DNA of 64,000 nucleotides from Bacillota bacterium. Its GTDB lineage: Bacteria > Bacillota > Clostridia > Christensenellales > Aristaeellaceae. The position numbers were made by a program, and so were the translations under genes. The notes under the pieces are model-generated. The model was not told the origin of the DNA, did no database searches, and was given only the letters and a program-made list of their open reading frames with translations. Below, piece by piece: positions 1 through 8,826 of this stretch (position 1 is the first letter of the stretch; each line of letters begins with the position of its first letter). The stretch spans positions 1 to 64,000 of the forward strand of contig JASGUQ010000038.1 of the NCBI GenBank assembly GCA_030057655.1, in the 5' to 3' direction.

Positions 1-75
1 CCAGAGACCTTTCAAGTATTACTATGCTGTCCAAATACAATGACGACGAAATAAGCTAATCCGTTACGCAGCAGG

Positions 76-1017
76 TCATGATTTAACCAATCCCTTTTTC
101 TTAGCGAATTTCTGGGCAAGAATCGGGGTTAGGACACTGCTGATGACAACACCGAAAGCAATCTGCGCGGTTCCGGATGCCACATAAGGCGTGAGCTCAG
201 GATTTGAAAAGGCAAGAATGCTGGGAATGGAAACGCTTAAACCTGCGATGGAACTGATGCCAAAAGTGGAAATGCCGCTTTCTTTAAGCACCTTTGTCTC
301 CACAAACAAAATGATGGGAACCATCAGGATATAGAACATGAGGGTGATCAAGACCCCTTGCGGGCCGGCTTTGACGGCGTCGAACAAATTGACGCCTGCG
401 CCAAAGGCCCAGCCCATAAAGGGCGTGAGCGGGCCTAAAACGCCGCTGAACATTTTGGCCAGATCCTTGTCCAAATTTCCGACAATCACGCCCAACACAA
501 TGGGAATCACTGTGGAGATAATGGGCATCCAGTCGATTGTTCCGCCTTGGGATAAGCTGATTACAAGGATGGGAAAGGCAGGAACGCAAAGCAGGCCTGT
601 CAATCCAAAGGCGGCCTTGTCTGATTCCTCGCCATATTCGCTGACCAGGGCCAGATACATGGACGGGTTCAGCGAGCAGATTGTGATGGTGAAAGCGATC
701 GCTGAGATGCCGAAGACCCCGTTTAAGCCGAAGACTTTCATAAAGATTATTGAGAAGACAAAGCAGAGTAGTACTTTCAAGCCAAGCAAGGTGCCCTGTT
801 TTCTCAGCACTTTCCCCAGGCTTTTGATGTCCAGCATTGTAGCAGAGCAGAAGCAAAACAGCCCGACAATGTAGTTGGTGCCTTTGGAGCTGAAAAGCGC
901 GGCAGTGATCCCGCCAAACTGTCCCCAAAAGCCAGGGACGAAGGTGTTCACCAAGGCCGAAATAAGCATGGGGATCAAAAGCAAACCGCCGGGGATTTTT
1001 TTCATGAATTTTAACAT
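76..1017 (-). CDS. KdgT-family (2-keto-3-deoxygluconate permease type) transporter
   Basis: A 313-residue, strongly hydrophobic protein with about ten membrane segments. It carries family landmarks: KIPGGLLLIP at the N-terminus, a GNLDKDL motif near residue 180, PFMGWAFGAGVNLFD near 200, and a glycine/serine-rich GISSIAGLSVS segment near 260. Known members import 2-keto-3-deoxygluconate with protons. The start has a good AGGAG box six bases upstream. It is the last gene of an operon behind an amidohydrolase and a BMP-type lipoprotein, with a 21-bp gap to the latter, so its substrate may not be a sugar acid. Family assignment is fairly sure; substrate is inferred only from the family. Confidence 0.8.
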   Translation of the reverse strand: MLKFMKKIPGGLLLIPMLISALVNTFVPGFWGQFGGITAALFSSKGTNYIVGLFCFCSATMLDIKSLGKVLRKQGTLLGLKVLLCFVFSIIFMKVFGLNGVFGISAIAFTITICSLNPSMYLALVSEYGEESDKAAFGLTGLLCVPAFPILVISLSQGGTIDWMPIISTVIPIVLGVIVGNLDKDLAKMFSGVLGPLTPFMGWAFGAGVNLFDAVKAGPQGVLITLMFYILMVPIILFVETKVLKESGISTFGISSIAGLSVSIPSILAFSNPELTPYVASGTAQIAFGVVISSVLTPILAQKFAKKKGLVKS

Positions 1018-1038
1018 CGTTTTCTCCTAATCCTTGTT

Positions 1039-2115
1039 TTATTTGGGCCTTACGCTGTCGATGAGCGCTTGTATCTCTTCAGGAGTCAGGGTACGAACCG
1101 AAGGCACCGCGACCTCTCCTGCTGCGATTTTTTGTTCCAGGTCATTGATCTCGTTTTGGACGTCCTGGGGAACCATTTGTTGATAATAATTGTTCTTAGC
1201 CAAAGACACGCCGCCTTCCTTCAGGCCGACCGTCTTTGTTTCGCCGGTGATCACTTCACGCTTTGTGTAGTTATCAATCGCCTGATACAGCGCGCCGCTG
1301 ATGTCTTTGGTCACAGAAGTGAGAATATGCTTTGCGAGGTGTTTCTGATTTGCAGCCATGAAATTCGCGTACTGATCGCAATCAACGCCAATCATCCAGC
1401 GGTTTTTCTCGGCAAGAACCTCTAAAACGCCCGTGTTCACACCGCCTGCTGCAGCAAAGATGATGTCTGCGCCATTGTCAACCATGCCACGGGCGATCTC
1501 CTTGCCTTTTTCAGCATCGGAAAAGCTCTGAGCATATTTAACATCGATCTGAATATCCGGGTTTTTGTGCCTGGCGCCTTTCAGATAACCCACGGCGAAA
1601 TCCCGGATGTTGTCATTTTCGATGCCGCCGACAAAGCCGATTTTATTCGTCTCACTCATCGAGGCCGCGAGATAGCCGGCCAAATAGGCCGCCTCATTGG
1701 CGCGGTAGACGATGCAATAGACATTTTTCAGGTTGCCTTTGCTCCAGTCGACCTCACCGTCATACATGAGGAATTTGACATCCGGATAGTCCGCTGCGTG
1801 TTTCTCCAAGGTTCCTTTCATCATTGAGGACATCATGATCACATGATTGTAGCCTTTTGCTGCCTCTAAAAAGACCTTCTCGTAATTTTCCGCCTGATTA
1901 TTATGTTCCAGGACAGTCAACACAGTGCCGTGATCATGCTCCGACTTCTTTAATCCGATGATCGCGCTGTCGTTAAAATTCATGTCGCCGCGCTTGGCAA
2001 TGAGCAGAGCCACATTCGGGCTGTCCCCAACATAGGTGATCTTTCCCTGCGTGCAGGCTGTCAGGACGAAGGGAAGGACAAGCAATAAAATCAGAATTCT
2101 TTTTTTCATAATCAT
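1039..2115 (-). CDS. BMP-family (basic membrane protein / PnrA-like) substrate-binding lipoprotein
   Basis: About 358 residues with a lipoprotein signal: KKR, a hydrophobic stretch and the lipobox LTAC, so the mature protein should be lipid-anchored outside the membrane. The rest fits the periplasmic-binding fold of the BMP/PnrA family: ALLIAKRGDMNFNDSA near the N-terminus, NEAAYLAGYLAA and IGFVGG in the middle, AAAGGVNTGVLE and GVDCDQY later. Family members bind purine nucleosides or related ligands. I chose the ATG preceded at six bases by GATGAG; another ATG lies two codons inside and an upstream one overlaps the preceding gene. No ABC ATPase or permease is adjacent, so it is an orphan binding protein in an operon with an amidohydrolase and a KdgT-like permease. 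Confidence 0.85.
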   Translation of the reverse strand: MIMKKRILILLLVLPFVLTACTQGKITYVGDSPNVALLIAKRGDMNFNDSAIIGLKKSEHDHGTVLTVLEHNNQAENYEKVFLEAAKGYNHVIMMSSMMKGTLEKHAADYPDVKFLMYDGEVDWSKGNLKNVYCIVYRANEAAYLAGYLAASMSETNKIGFVGGIENDNIRDFAVGYLKGARHKNPDIQIDVKYAQSFSDAEKGKEIARGMVDNGADIIFAAAGGVNTGVLEVLAEKNRWMIGVDCDQYANFMAANQKHLAKHILTSVTKDISGALYQAIDNYTKREVITGETKTVGLKEGGVSLAKNNYYQQMVPQDVQNEINDLEQKIAAGEVAVPSVRTLTPEEIQALIDSVRPK

Positions 2116-2125
2116 TTCATTCTCA

Positions 2126-3313
2126 TCATTTGTTTTCTTCAAGCCACTTCACGGCGGCAGCAGCCATGCTGGCCGAGCCCAGGATGATGGCTTCTTCGTT
2201 GAAGAGGACTTTGGGGTTGTGAAGCGGGTAGATCTTCCCCTCCGCATCCGGCAGAGGACATCCAACAAAGTAATAGCAGGATTGGGGAAGTTGGCTGGCG
2301 ATGTGAGCGTAGTCTTCGGAAGCAAGGTTGGCATCGACATACTCGACCGGGTATTCAGACCCCAAAGCTTCTTCCGCAGCAGCCTTAACCAGCTCAGAGA
2401 AAGGCTCGGTGTTGGTCAGGGCCGGAACGTCGGCCATGGCAACATAGTCAGCTTCGGCCCTGAAAGTCTTGGCTGTATAGTCAACAACCTGCGGGAGCCT
2501 TTCTGACATGTGTTTGGCGGACTCCGAATAAAGGGAGCGGGAAGTCCCCAGGATTTCCACCGTGTCCGGGATGATGTTGACCGCGCCCCCGATGGAGTTG
2601 AAGGAGCCCATGGAAAGGGAAGCGCCCTTGTTGGAGGGCAGTTCGCGGGCGATGATCCCGTTGGCGTTGATCACGATCTGCGCGCCTACAAAAACCGGGT
2701 CAATGCCGCTGTAGGGCATGGCGCCGTGAGCGCCCTTGCCCTTGACAGTGATCTTGAAGTTCAGGGCCGACGCCAGCACTTCCTTTTTAGGAATAAGAAG
2801 CCCAACTTCTTTTGCCGTAGGCCACATGTGAAGCGCCATGCCGGCATCAGGCGCGGGATCATTTAAAATCCCGTTTTCAAGCATCAGTTTGCCGCCGTTT
2901 AAAGTTTCCTCAGCCGGCTGGAACAAAAACTTGATCTGGCCTTCCAGCTTGTCCTCATCATCTTTCAGCAGCTTTAAAGCAGCCAGCAAAACAGCGGCGT
3001 GCATATCATGACCGCACAGGTGGGCATTATCGTTTTTTGAAACAAAGTCATGATCCGACTTTTCTTTCATGGGCAGGGCATCCATGTCCGCTCGCAGCAA
3101 GATGGTTTTCCCTTTGCCTGGATCTCCCAAAGTGCCAACCAGTGCATAGGTGTCGCCCAGGCGCTGATATGCGATTCCATATTCATCCAGCTTTGCCTGA
3201 ACTGTCTTGACCGTTTCCGGAAGCTCAAAAGCGACCTCAGGATTTTGGTGTATCTTTCTTCTCACCTGTACAACATCGTCGAAAATTGCTCTCGCACGCT
3301 CTAAGTATGACAT
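2126..3313 (-). CDS. M20-family metal-dependent amidohydrolase (N-acyl amino acid / hippurate hydrolase type)
   Basis: 395 residues of the M20D peptidase family, which removes acyl groups from N-acyl amino acids or cleaves related amides with two metal ions. Visible motifs: LLRADMDALPM near residue 75, HLCGHDMHAAVLLAA near 100 with metal-ligand Cys and His, FQPAEETLNGG near 130 with the catalytic and ligand Glu pair, and EDYAHIA near 335. No signal peptide, so cytosolic. It is the first gene of a three-gene operon and its stop lies 10 bases before the chosen start of the lipoprotein gene. A promoter with TTGACT and TAAAAT boxes lies just upstream. The exact substrate cannot be read from sequence. 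Confidence 0.9.
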   Translation of the reverse strand: MSYLERARAIFDDVVQVRRKIHQNPEVAFELPETVKTVQAKLDEYGIAYQRLGDTYALVGTLGDPGKGKTILLRADMDALPMKEKSDHDFVSKNDNAHLCGHDMHAAVLLAALKLLKDDEDKLEGQIKFLFQPAEETLNGGKLMLENGILNDPAPDAGMALHMWPTAKEVGLLIPKKEVLASALNFKITVKGKGAHGAMPYSGIDPVFVGAQIVINANGIIARELPSNKGASLSMGSFNSIGGAVNIIPDTVEILGTSRSLYSESAKHMSERLPQVVDYTAKTFRAEADYVAMADVPALTNTEPFSELVKAAAEEALGSEYPVEYVDANLASEDYAHIASQLPQSCYYFVGCPLPDAEGKIYPLHNPKVLFNEEAIILGSASMAAAAVKWLEENK

Positions 3314-3344
3314 TTGATCATCTCCAGTTATTTATTCCACCTCT

Positions 3345-3372
3345 ATTTTATCCCGAAAATACAAATAGTCAA
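3345..3372 (-). promoter_or_regulatory. Probable sigma-A promoter of the amidohydrolase operon
   Basis: Read on the minus strand: -35 TTGACT, a 16-bp spacer, -10 TAAAAT, about 30 bases before the amidohydrolase start. Confidence 0.55.
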
Positions 3373-3538
3373 GATTTTCATTCAGTATGTTCCTATCTTA
3401 TTGCACTTTTGAAGCAAAGATTTTTGACAGCAGCGTGTTTTTGTTCTGTATTTGAGCGGATGATGAAACATCAATCTGCCGAGCATTTTGGACAATGGTC
3501 GAATCCACACTCATGTCTGACAATAAACTTTGACCATA

Positions 3539-3566
3539 TAAAAAAACCGGAGGTATTTCACTCCGG
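3539..3566 (-). terminator. Rho-independent terminator after the L,D-transpeptidase gene
   Basis: On the minus strand, CCGGAG and CTCCGG form a hairpin with an 8-base loop, followed by eight U residues. It lies 22 bases after the transpeptidase stop. Confidence 0.85.
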
Positions 3567-3587
3567 CACTCTGAATGGATATTTGTT

Positions 3588-5435
3588 TTATTCAAACCCG
3601 TTTTTTTTGTTCATCTCCCTGATCTCGCTGGGCTTGACCGGCGGGTTGCAATACCTGCAGGGCGTCAGTTTGGAATACTCCGGATTGTCCAGTTCCCCAT
3701 AGGTGAGTTCTCCCTTCAGGGGCAGGAAACGATCCTTGATGCTGGAACACCTTTGATCCAGGTGATAGTACTTTCCGCCTTCGGGGTTAAAGAAAATGGG
3801 CAGGTTGCTGTCCGGATACTCATAATACCGCCCATCGTCATCCCAAATCAGCACCTTGGTGTTTGTTTTGATGTTATTCCACAGCCAGGCCATGTTCAAT
3901 TTCTCCCCGTTAAGCAAACGCTGCACGCGGACACAGCCGTGGCTGGCTTTTTTGCCAAGCTGAGCCTCCTGGGACGAATAATCCCAGTAACCCGTTGCGG
4001 TGTTAAGAATATAGGGCACCTCATGGATCAGGACGCCGCCGTTGATGCGCATGGACATCCTGCACACCAGGTTTCCCGCGTTGAAATCGCCCGTGCGGCT
4101 GACCATCAGGAACTCGCCGGAGGGGGTTTCGTTCCAGGGCTGCTGCTTGGTTGGGATACCGGTTGAGATCAGCAATTCTGAAAATATTTTTCCATCTTGA
4201 AAAACATACATACGCTGCTTGAGCTTGTCAATCAGGATGCCGTAATCCGTCCTGGGTTCGACCACCTTGAGTTCGCTGGTCCTGATGTAGCCGCGGATCA
4301 GCGCGTCTGTGTCCCCGTAGCCGCGCCTGGAACGGTTGTTGGGCCCGTAGGAGGAATTGTACACCTCCACCAGCGACCAGCCGTCATCCGTTTGCTCGAT
4401 CACATGGACGCCCTGGGACTCGTATCCAACTTCGCCGACAATGTTCTCACGCTTGGTGCTTTCATCCTTGGTCGCGCGCAGCTTGTAGGTGTCCCGCTGC
4501 GTCTTTCCATGAAGGACGGTGATGGGCTGCATCATGACCTTCCAGATCGCTTCCTCGTTGTAATCGCCCACAGGCAAGCGCCAGAAGTCCTTTCCATAGT
4601 CTTCCTTCGGCACTTTTTCCTGAGTAGGGATGGAGTAATGGTAGGCTTCCTCCGGCGGCGCATTGGTTGCAGGGGCCTCGCCCGAAGGTTCTTCCTGGGG
4701 CGCGGGAGCGGGTTCTTCTCCTCCATCCTGGGGTGTTTCTTCAGTAGTCTGCGCTTCCTCCGGAATCGGTGAAGCGCCCTCAACCGCCTTGACCTCCAGC
4801 GTGATGTGCTGCTGGTTGGAGGCAAAACCGGTCTTGTCAAATAAAACCACCGTTAAGGTATGCTTTCCGGCCGGGGCAAATTCATTTCCAAGCTTGCCGT
4901 TCCAGTTTACCTGGGTTGTTCCTTCCGGAACATCCTTGTGATAGATCTCGTAGGTGGTGTCCGCGACATGAAAAACCACTGCAAGCACGCCTTCCATGTT
5001 TGCGTTGATGCTTAAACTCCAGTCATCACCAGGCTTGATGCTGGCGTCTTTTAGCAGCAGCTGTGTGATCATGGGACTTACAGGCCCGATTTTGATCTTT
5101 TGCCGGTAGTTCTCCCCGGCCAAGGATAACTGCAGAACATATTCGCCTTCAGAAAGGGGCTGCATGCCGCTGTCATAACCATTCCAAATGACAGAATTGT
5201 CGCCTTTTTTGACGCTGAAGTTTTCTGAGATGTTGAACAGCAATTCCCCTTCCAAAGACAAGACGCTGAGGGCGCCTTCCCCGTCAGAATTGGATGAGAA
5301 CTTGAACAGCTCTGTTTTTCCGGGACGAATATATGTGGGAAAACCTTTTATATCAACTTCCGCGTTCTCTCCCAAAACCGGGATGGCGGTTAACAACATC
5401 ATGGTCAGTAAAATAACAACCAGTCTTTTGAACAT
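3588..5435 (-). CDS. Secreted multidomain L,D-transpeptidase (YkuD) with FlgD-like Ig repeats and SH3-like region
   Basis: 615 residues. A signal peptide (FKRLVVILLTMMLLTAIPVL) is followed by two repeated beta domains of FlgD Ig-like type (about 30-120 and 120-220; each has a WNG turn and an LxEGxY/APAGKH segment), a Pro/Glu-rich linker (about 225-270), an SH3-like region (about 310-390) and a YkuD catalytic domain (about 395-530) ending in the active-site motif SHGCVRVQ. YkuD enzymes form 3-3 cross-links in peptidoglycan or attach proteins to it. The last 80 residues form a small domain with YHLDQRC and CRYC, which may bind metal. The start was chosen because AAGGAGGG sits four bases upstream. 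It is transcribed alone, with its own terminator. Confidence 0.9.
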   Translation of the reverse strand: MFKRLVVILLTMMLLTAIPVLGENAEVDIKGFPTYIRPGKTELFKFSSNSDGEGALSVLSLEGELLFNISENFSVKKGDNSVIWNGYDSGMQPLSEGEYVLQLSLAGENYRQKIKIGPVSPMITQLLLKDASIKPGDDWSLSINANMEGVLAVVFHVADTTYEIYHKDVPEGTTQVNWNGKLGNEFAPAGKHTLTVVLFDKTGFASNQQHITLEVKAVEGASPIPEEAQTTEETPQDGGEEPAPAPQEEPSGEAPATNAPPEEAYHYSIPTQEKVPKEDYGKDFWRLPVGDYNEEAIWKVMMQPITVLHGKTQRDTYKLRATKDESTKRENIVGEVGYESQGVHVIEQTDDGWSLVEVYNSSYGPNNRSRRGYGDTDALIRGYIRTSELKVVEPRTDYGILIDKLKQRMYVFQDGKIFSELLISTGIPTKQQPWNETPSGEFLMVSRTGDFNAGNLVCRMSMRINGGVLIHEVPYILNTATGYWDYSSQEAQLGKKASHGCVRVQRLLNGEKLNMAWLWNNIKTNTKVLIWDDDGRYYEYPDSNLPIFFNPEGGKYYHLDQRCSSIKDRFLPLKGELTYGELDNPEYSKLTPCRYCNPPVKPSEIREMNKKNGFE

Positions 5436-5535
5436 GAAGCCCTCCTTGATCAGCATGTTTTGATCTTATCAGATAGAATATGACGGGGCAAGGACAAAGC
5501 AACCATCTTCCTGCGTCTCTGAACAAAAAGACAGG

Positions 5536-6342
5536 TTATGCCCTGCCCGCCAGATGCCTGGCATAGCAGAACAGGTACTGCTGTAAAATGCCGGTGATGC
5601 CTTGATACCTGTCAAACGGGAAGCCGTCCTCATACTCCTTGTCCAGCACCTTGCTGATCCAGGTATCCACAGGAAAGACCTCCATTCGCGCATAAGAAAA
5701 CAGCATCACGCAGGAAGCAACTTTCTTCCCGACCCCCGGAAAACGCATCAACTGTTCTTCAAGGGCGTTGTCGTCAAGCAAGGAAATGCTGATTAAATCA
5801 ACTTCACCGCTGTCGACCATCTGCGCTGTCTTTTTAACATAAGGCACGCGGTAGCCAAGGCCACAAGCTTTCAACGCCTTTTCATCGGCGTTTGCCAAGG
5901 CTTCAGGGCTTGGAAAGGCGTAATCAAACCCGGAAAGGGGTTCCCCGAACATTTTGGACAGGTTCTCAACACAGGCTTTGATGGAGGGGATGGACTTTCT
6001 TTGAGAAATGATAAAAGCGATCAGGGTTTCAAAAGGTTCCTGACGCAGAATCCGGACGCCGCCGGCGTATTCCGCCGCGCTTTTCAGATAGTCATCCGCG
6101 TCTTTTACGCGGTCTAATATGCCTGAGTAATCGCGTTTTAAATCAAAATAATCCTGCCAGAAGGTTAAAAACGCTTCCTCAGAACAGGAGAATTCAAACA
6201 GAGAATCTTCAAGCTCCCGGATTTTAAGCCCCCGGTTGCCTGCAATCAATGAAAAAGCGCCGTCCTTTCTTTGATTAAATCTAAAACTCTGACCGCTGTT
6301 CGCTGTCAAAAGAAGATTAAATCCCGGAATCACAACCTTCAT
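5536..6342 (-). CDS. HhH-GPD DNA glycosylase/AP lyase (8-oxoguanine glycosylase OGG1-like)
   Basis: 268 residues. The N-terminal third matches the OGG/AlkA N-domain (NLLLTANSGQSFRFNQRKDG). The core is a helix-hairpin-helix domain: FETLIAFIISQRKSI near 125 and FPGVGKKVASCVMLFS near 215, followed by EVFPVDTWI, where the Lys of GKKVA and the Asp of PVDTW match the catalytic pair of bifunctional OGG-type enzymes. It excises oxidised purines from DNA. The start was placed at the ATG behind AGGAGG; an upstream ATG would add eight basic residues. It is divergent from murI, with start codons about 96 bp apart. Confidence 0.88.
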   Translation of the reverse strand: MKVVIPGFNLLLTANSGQSFRFNQRKDGAFSLIAGNRGLKIRELEDSLFEFSCSEEAFLTFWQDYFDLKRDYSGILDRVKDADDYLKSAAEYAGGVRILRQEPFETLIAFIISQRKSIPSIKACVENLSKMFGEPLSGFDYAFPSPEALANADEKALKACGLGYRVPYVKKTAQMVDSGEVDLISISLLDDNALEEQLMRFPGVGKKVASCVMLFSYARMEVFPVDTWISKVLDKEYEDGFPFDRYQGITGILQQYLFCYARHLAGRA

Positions 6343-6438
6343 CCCCTGTCTCCTCCTTTTTCTCACCCGATTGTATCACATCAAGAAAAGCCTTCATCAG
6401 TTTCAATGAATCATGTTATACTAAAAAAGGAGGATGTC

Positions 6439-7221
6439 ATGAAAAGCGCGCAACCGATTGGATTTTTTGACAGCGGCCTTGGCGGGCTGAGTATGCTGGC
6501 ATACGCCAGACATCATTTGCCCAATGAACATTTTCTGTACCTGGGCGACAGCGCCAATGCCCCTTACGGAATCAAGAGCGATACGGAAGTGCTTGAACTG
6601 ACAAAAAGCGCCGTAGCCCAGCTTGTTGACCTGGGAATCAAGGCGCTGGTCGTCGCCTGCAACACCGCGACCGGTATAGCCATCAATGCGCTGCGCGCGC
6701 AATATGATTTTCCGATCATCGGCCTTGAGCCGGCTTTAAAGTACGCGAACGACACGCACAAGGACGGCTTGATTCTGGTGTTGGCCACGCCTTTGACCCT
6801 GGAAAGCGCCAAATACGCCGCGCTGTATGAAAAACACGGGCAGCGCGCCCGCTCGCTCCCCTGCCCGGGGCTGATGGATTTTGTTGAAAATGAGGATCTT
6901 GACAGTCAGGAACTGCATCATTACCTGAATGATTTGTTTGAGCCTTATCAGAATATAAAAATCGATTCTGTTGTATTAGGCTGCACCCACTATGTGTTTT
7001 TAAGGCATGCCATGGCACAGCATCTGCCCGCAGGAACCCGCCTGCTGGACAGCAATGAGGGCGTCACCCGGCAATTGATCAGAAAACTGGATGAATTTAA
7101 CCTCCGGTCTGACAGCACAGAAAAAGGAGGCTTAAGCCTCCTCAGCACCGCCGGGGCGGAGAAAGCCGAGCAGATGCACAGGATGATAAAAAAGGTTCAA
7201 TCCGTCTTGGGCTTGTCCTGA
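6439..7221 (+). CDS. murI: Glutamate racemase
   Basis: 260 residues. It makes D-glutamate for peptidoglycan. Both catalytic cysteine motifs are present, VVACNTATG near residue 72 and VLGCTHYVF near 178, together with FFDSGLGGLS near the start and LGDSANAPYG near 38. The start was set at the ATG behind AAAGGAGG; the open frame extends upstream but that extension crosses the divergent promoter region and has no family similarity. A TATACT box lies about 20 bases upstream. The 3' end overlaps the convergent riboflavin kinase gene by 25 bp. Confidence 0.95.
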   Translation: MKSAQPIGFFDSGLGGLSMLAYARHHLPNEHFLYLGDSANAPYGIKSDTEVLELTKSAVAQLVDLGIKALVVACNTATGIAINALRAQYDFPIIGLEPALKYANDTHKDGLILVLATPLTLESAKYAALYEKHGQRARSLPCPGLMDFVENEDLDSQELHHYLNDLFEPYQNIKIDSVVLGCTHYVFLRHAMAQHLPAGTRLLDSNEGVTRQLIRKLDEFNLRSDSTEKGGLSLLSTAGAEKAEQMHRMIKKVQSVLGLS

Positions 7222-7607
7222 AAATATTGCTTCGCGTCTTGAATGTCTTTCAGGATGACCAGGCGCATTTCCTCAACAGTCGCGAAGGTCAACTCCGGCC
7301 TTAAATAAGAATGATACCTGACCAGGACGCGCTGGTCATAAATATCTTCTTGAAAGTCAAATAAAAAAATTTCAATCGTGGGAATACCGCCCGGGACAGT
7401 GGGGTGAGATCCCTGATTCAAGATCCCCTGAACAATGCGGTTGCCTTGATCCAACAGAACAAGGTCGGCCACATACACGCCGTCCGGCTGCCCGGTTTGG
7501 CCGGGGGTAAAAGGAATGTTGGCAGTAGGAATGCCCAAAGAGCGGCCGATTTTTTTCCCGTGAACCACAACACCTTCAAGCGTCGCTAAATACTTGTCTG
7601 TTCCCAT
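7197..7607 (-). CDS. Stand-alone riboflavin kinase domain protein
   Basis: 136 residues that match only the C-terminal riboflavin kinase half of bifunctional RibF. Visible are GVVVHGKKIGRSLGIPTANI (the G-xPTAN nucleotide/flavin site), GVYVADLVLL, GILNQGSHPTV and IEIFLFDFQEDIY. The N-terminal FAD synthetase half (about 180 residues) is absent; upstream sequence is non-coding and the gene has its own GGAGG box seven bases before the ATG, so this is probably a complete short gene, not a break. It would phosphorylate riboflavin to FMN. It overlaps the convergent murI 3' end. A full RibF elsewhere in the genome is likely. Confidence 0.85.
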   Translation of the reverse strand: MGTDKYLATLEGVVVHGKKIGRSLGIPTANIPFTPGQTGQPDGVYVADLVLLDQGNRIVQGILNQGSHPTVPGGIPTIEIFLFDFQEDIYDQRVLVRYHSYLRPELTFATVEEMRLVILKDIQDAKQYFQDKPKTD

Positions 7608-7775
7608 GAATTTTCCTCCGGATTGATAGGTTCAAATCTATCCCCTGTTGGGGAGATTGTCAAGCAAGGGAAAACAAGAGGAAAACACACGCCGCGCAAA
7701 ATTGGCGTTTTGTTTTATTGACCAGCAAACAAGTGTTTGTTAGGGTAATAGCAGATGAAAAAACTGGAGGACAGT

Positions 7776-8351
7776 ATGAACAGAACATCCGCGATGACAC
7801 TCCTGAAGGAGTACAACAAAGAACCTTTTCATATCCAGCACGCGATCACCGTGTCAAACGTTTTGGCCTGGTTTGCAGATGACCTTGGATTTTCTGATGA
7901 AAAAGACTTTTGGAGTTTGGTCGGCCTGCTGCACGACATCGACTTTGAGGAACACCCGGAAAGCCACTGCGATGTCGCGCCCGAGTGGCTAAAGAAGGCT
8001 GGGTATAATGAGCGCTTGATCCATGCCGTTGTTTCCCATGGGTACGGTCATTGCAAAAACAGCCCGAAACCGGAACATCTGATGGAAAAGGTGCTGTACG
8101 CGACAGACGAACTGACAGGTCTGATCGGCGCCGCAGCCCTGATGCGCCCCTCAAAATCGGTTCAGGACATGGAACTGAAATCCCTGAAAAAGAAGTTCAA
8201 GGACAAGGCCTTCGCGGCCGGCTGCTCAAGGGAAGTGATTTCAAAAGGCGCTGAGATGCTGGGATGGGAGTTAGACACCCTGCTTCAAAAAACGCTGGAC
8301 GCGATGAAGGCCTCGGAGGAAGCGATCGCCAGGGAAATGGCGGAATCCTGA
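7776..8351 (+). CDS. HD-domain metal-dependent phosphohydrolase
   Basis: 191 residues. An HD-type hydrolase: EPFHIQHAITVSNVLAWFA (first His), GLLHDIDFEEHPE (the HD pair), VSHGYGH and ATDELTGLIGA. Such proteins cleave phosphate esters of nucleotides; this small HDIG-like subgroup is mostly uncharacterised. The start was set at the second Met because GGAGG lies five bases before it. It is monocistronic, with a possible operator palindrome CAAAC-N4-GTTTG about 50 bases upstream and a strong hairpin downstream. Confidence 0.85.
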   Translation: MNRTSAMTLLKEYNKEPFHIQHAITVSNVLAWFADDLGFSDEKDFWSLVGLLHDIDFEEHPESHCDVAPEWLKKAGYNERLIHAVVSHGYGHCKNSPKPEHLMEKVLYATDELTGLIGAAALMRPSKSVQDMELKSLKKKFKDKAFAAGCSREVISKGAEMLGWELDTLLQKTLDAMKASEEAIAREMAES

Positions 8352-8395
8352 TGGGCTGAACAACCCGCGCTTGAACACTGTACCCCCTATACAGC

Positions 8396-8430
8396 AATCA
8401 AAACCATCGGCTTAGCCGGTGGTTTTGATT
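8396..8430. terminator. Long hairpin between convergent genes, probable bidirectional terminator
   Basis: A 16-bp stem with one G-U pair and a 3-base loop (arms AATCAAAACCATCGGC and its partner). It separates the HD hydrolase gene from the convergent NifX-like gene. No clear U-tract follows on either strand, so termination is inferred from position and stem strength. Confidence 0.55.
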
Positions 8431-8469
8431 GTCGGTCTCCACGCTTTTATTGCTCAATGAACGGCGGCT

Positions 8470-8826
8470 TTATTCCCCGCATTCATCATGGCGCTGATGC
8501 TCATGGCAAACAGAGCCAGTGGATTTTAAAGCGCCCTTCAGGTAGGATTCCGCGGCTTCTTGCGCGCTCCCACTGGCTCCGACAATGACCTCGATGTTCT
8601 TTTCATTGAAAATCTCAATGGCTCCGCCGCCCATGCCGCCTGAAATAATGACATTGATGCCCAGATCGTTCAGGTAGTTGGGCAAAAAGCCCGGGCGGTG
8701 TCCCGGATTCGCGACCGATTTGCTGCCTGTTATTTTGCCGTTTTCCGCGTCATAAATCCAGAAGCTTTCACAATGCCCAAAATGTTCCGCTACCATTCCT
8801 TTGTCAGACGCCACCGCAATTTTCAT
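8470..8826 (-). CDS. NifX/NifB-type dinitrogenase iron-molybdenum cofactor domain protein
   Basis: 118 residues. It begins MKIAVASDKGMVAEHFGHCE and contains ISGGMGGGAIEIF and the NPGHRPGFLP segment, all typical of the small Fe/Mo-cofactor-binding family related to NifX and the NifB C-terminus. The C-terminal tail CHEHQRHDEC is rich in His and Cys and may bind iron or another metal. GGAGG lies before the chosen ATG; an earlier ATG would overlap the upstream gene. It is the last gene of the iron-sulfur operon and its first 23 bases overlap the preceding gene. Likely a carrier or scaffold for an iron-sulfur cluster; no nitrogenase genes are near. Confidence 0.85.
   Translation of the reverse strand: MKIAVASDKGMVAEHFGHCESFWIYDAENGKITGSKSVANPGHRPGFLPNYLNDLGINVIISGGMGGGAIEIFNEKNIEVIVGASGSAQEAAESYLKGALKSTGSVCHEHQRHDECGE

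Noticed and set aside
6271-6438. Longer N-terminus of MurI
   Set aside because: The upstream codons cross the divergent promoter region and the true start has a strong AGGAGG box at the conserved family N-terminus.
7680-7720. Terminator upstream of the HD hydrolase gene
   Set aside because: The stem is only five base pairs and no plus-strand gene ends nearby.
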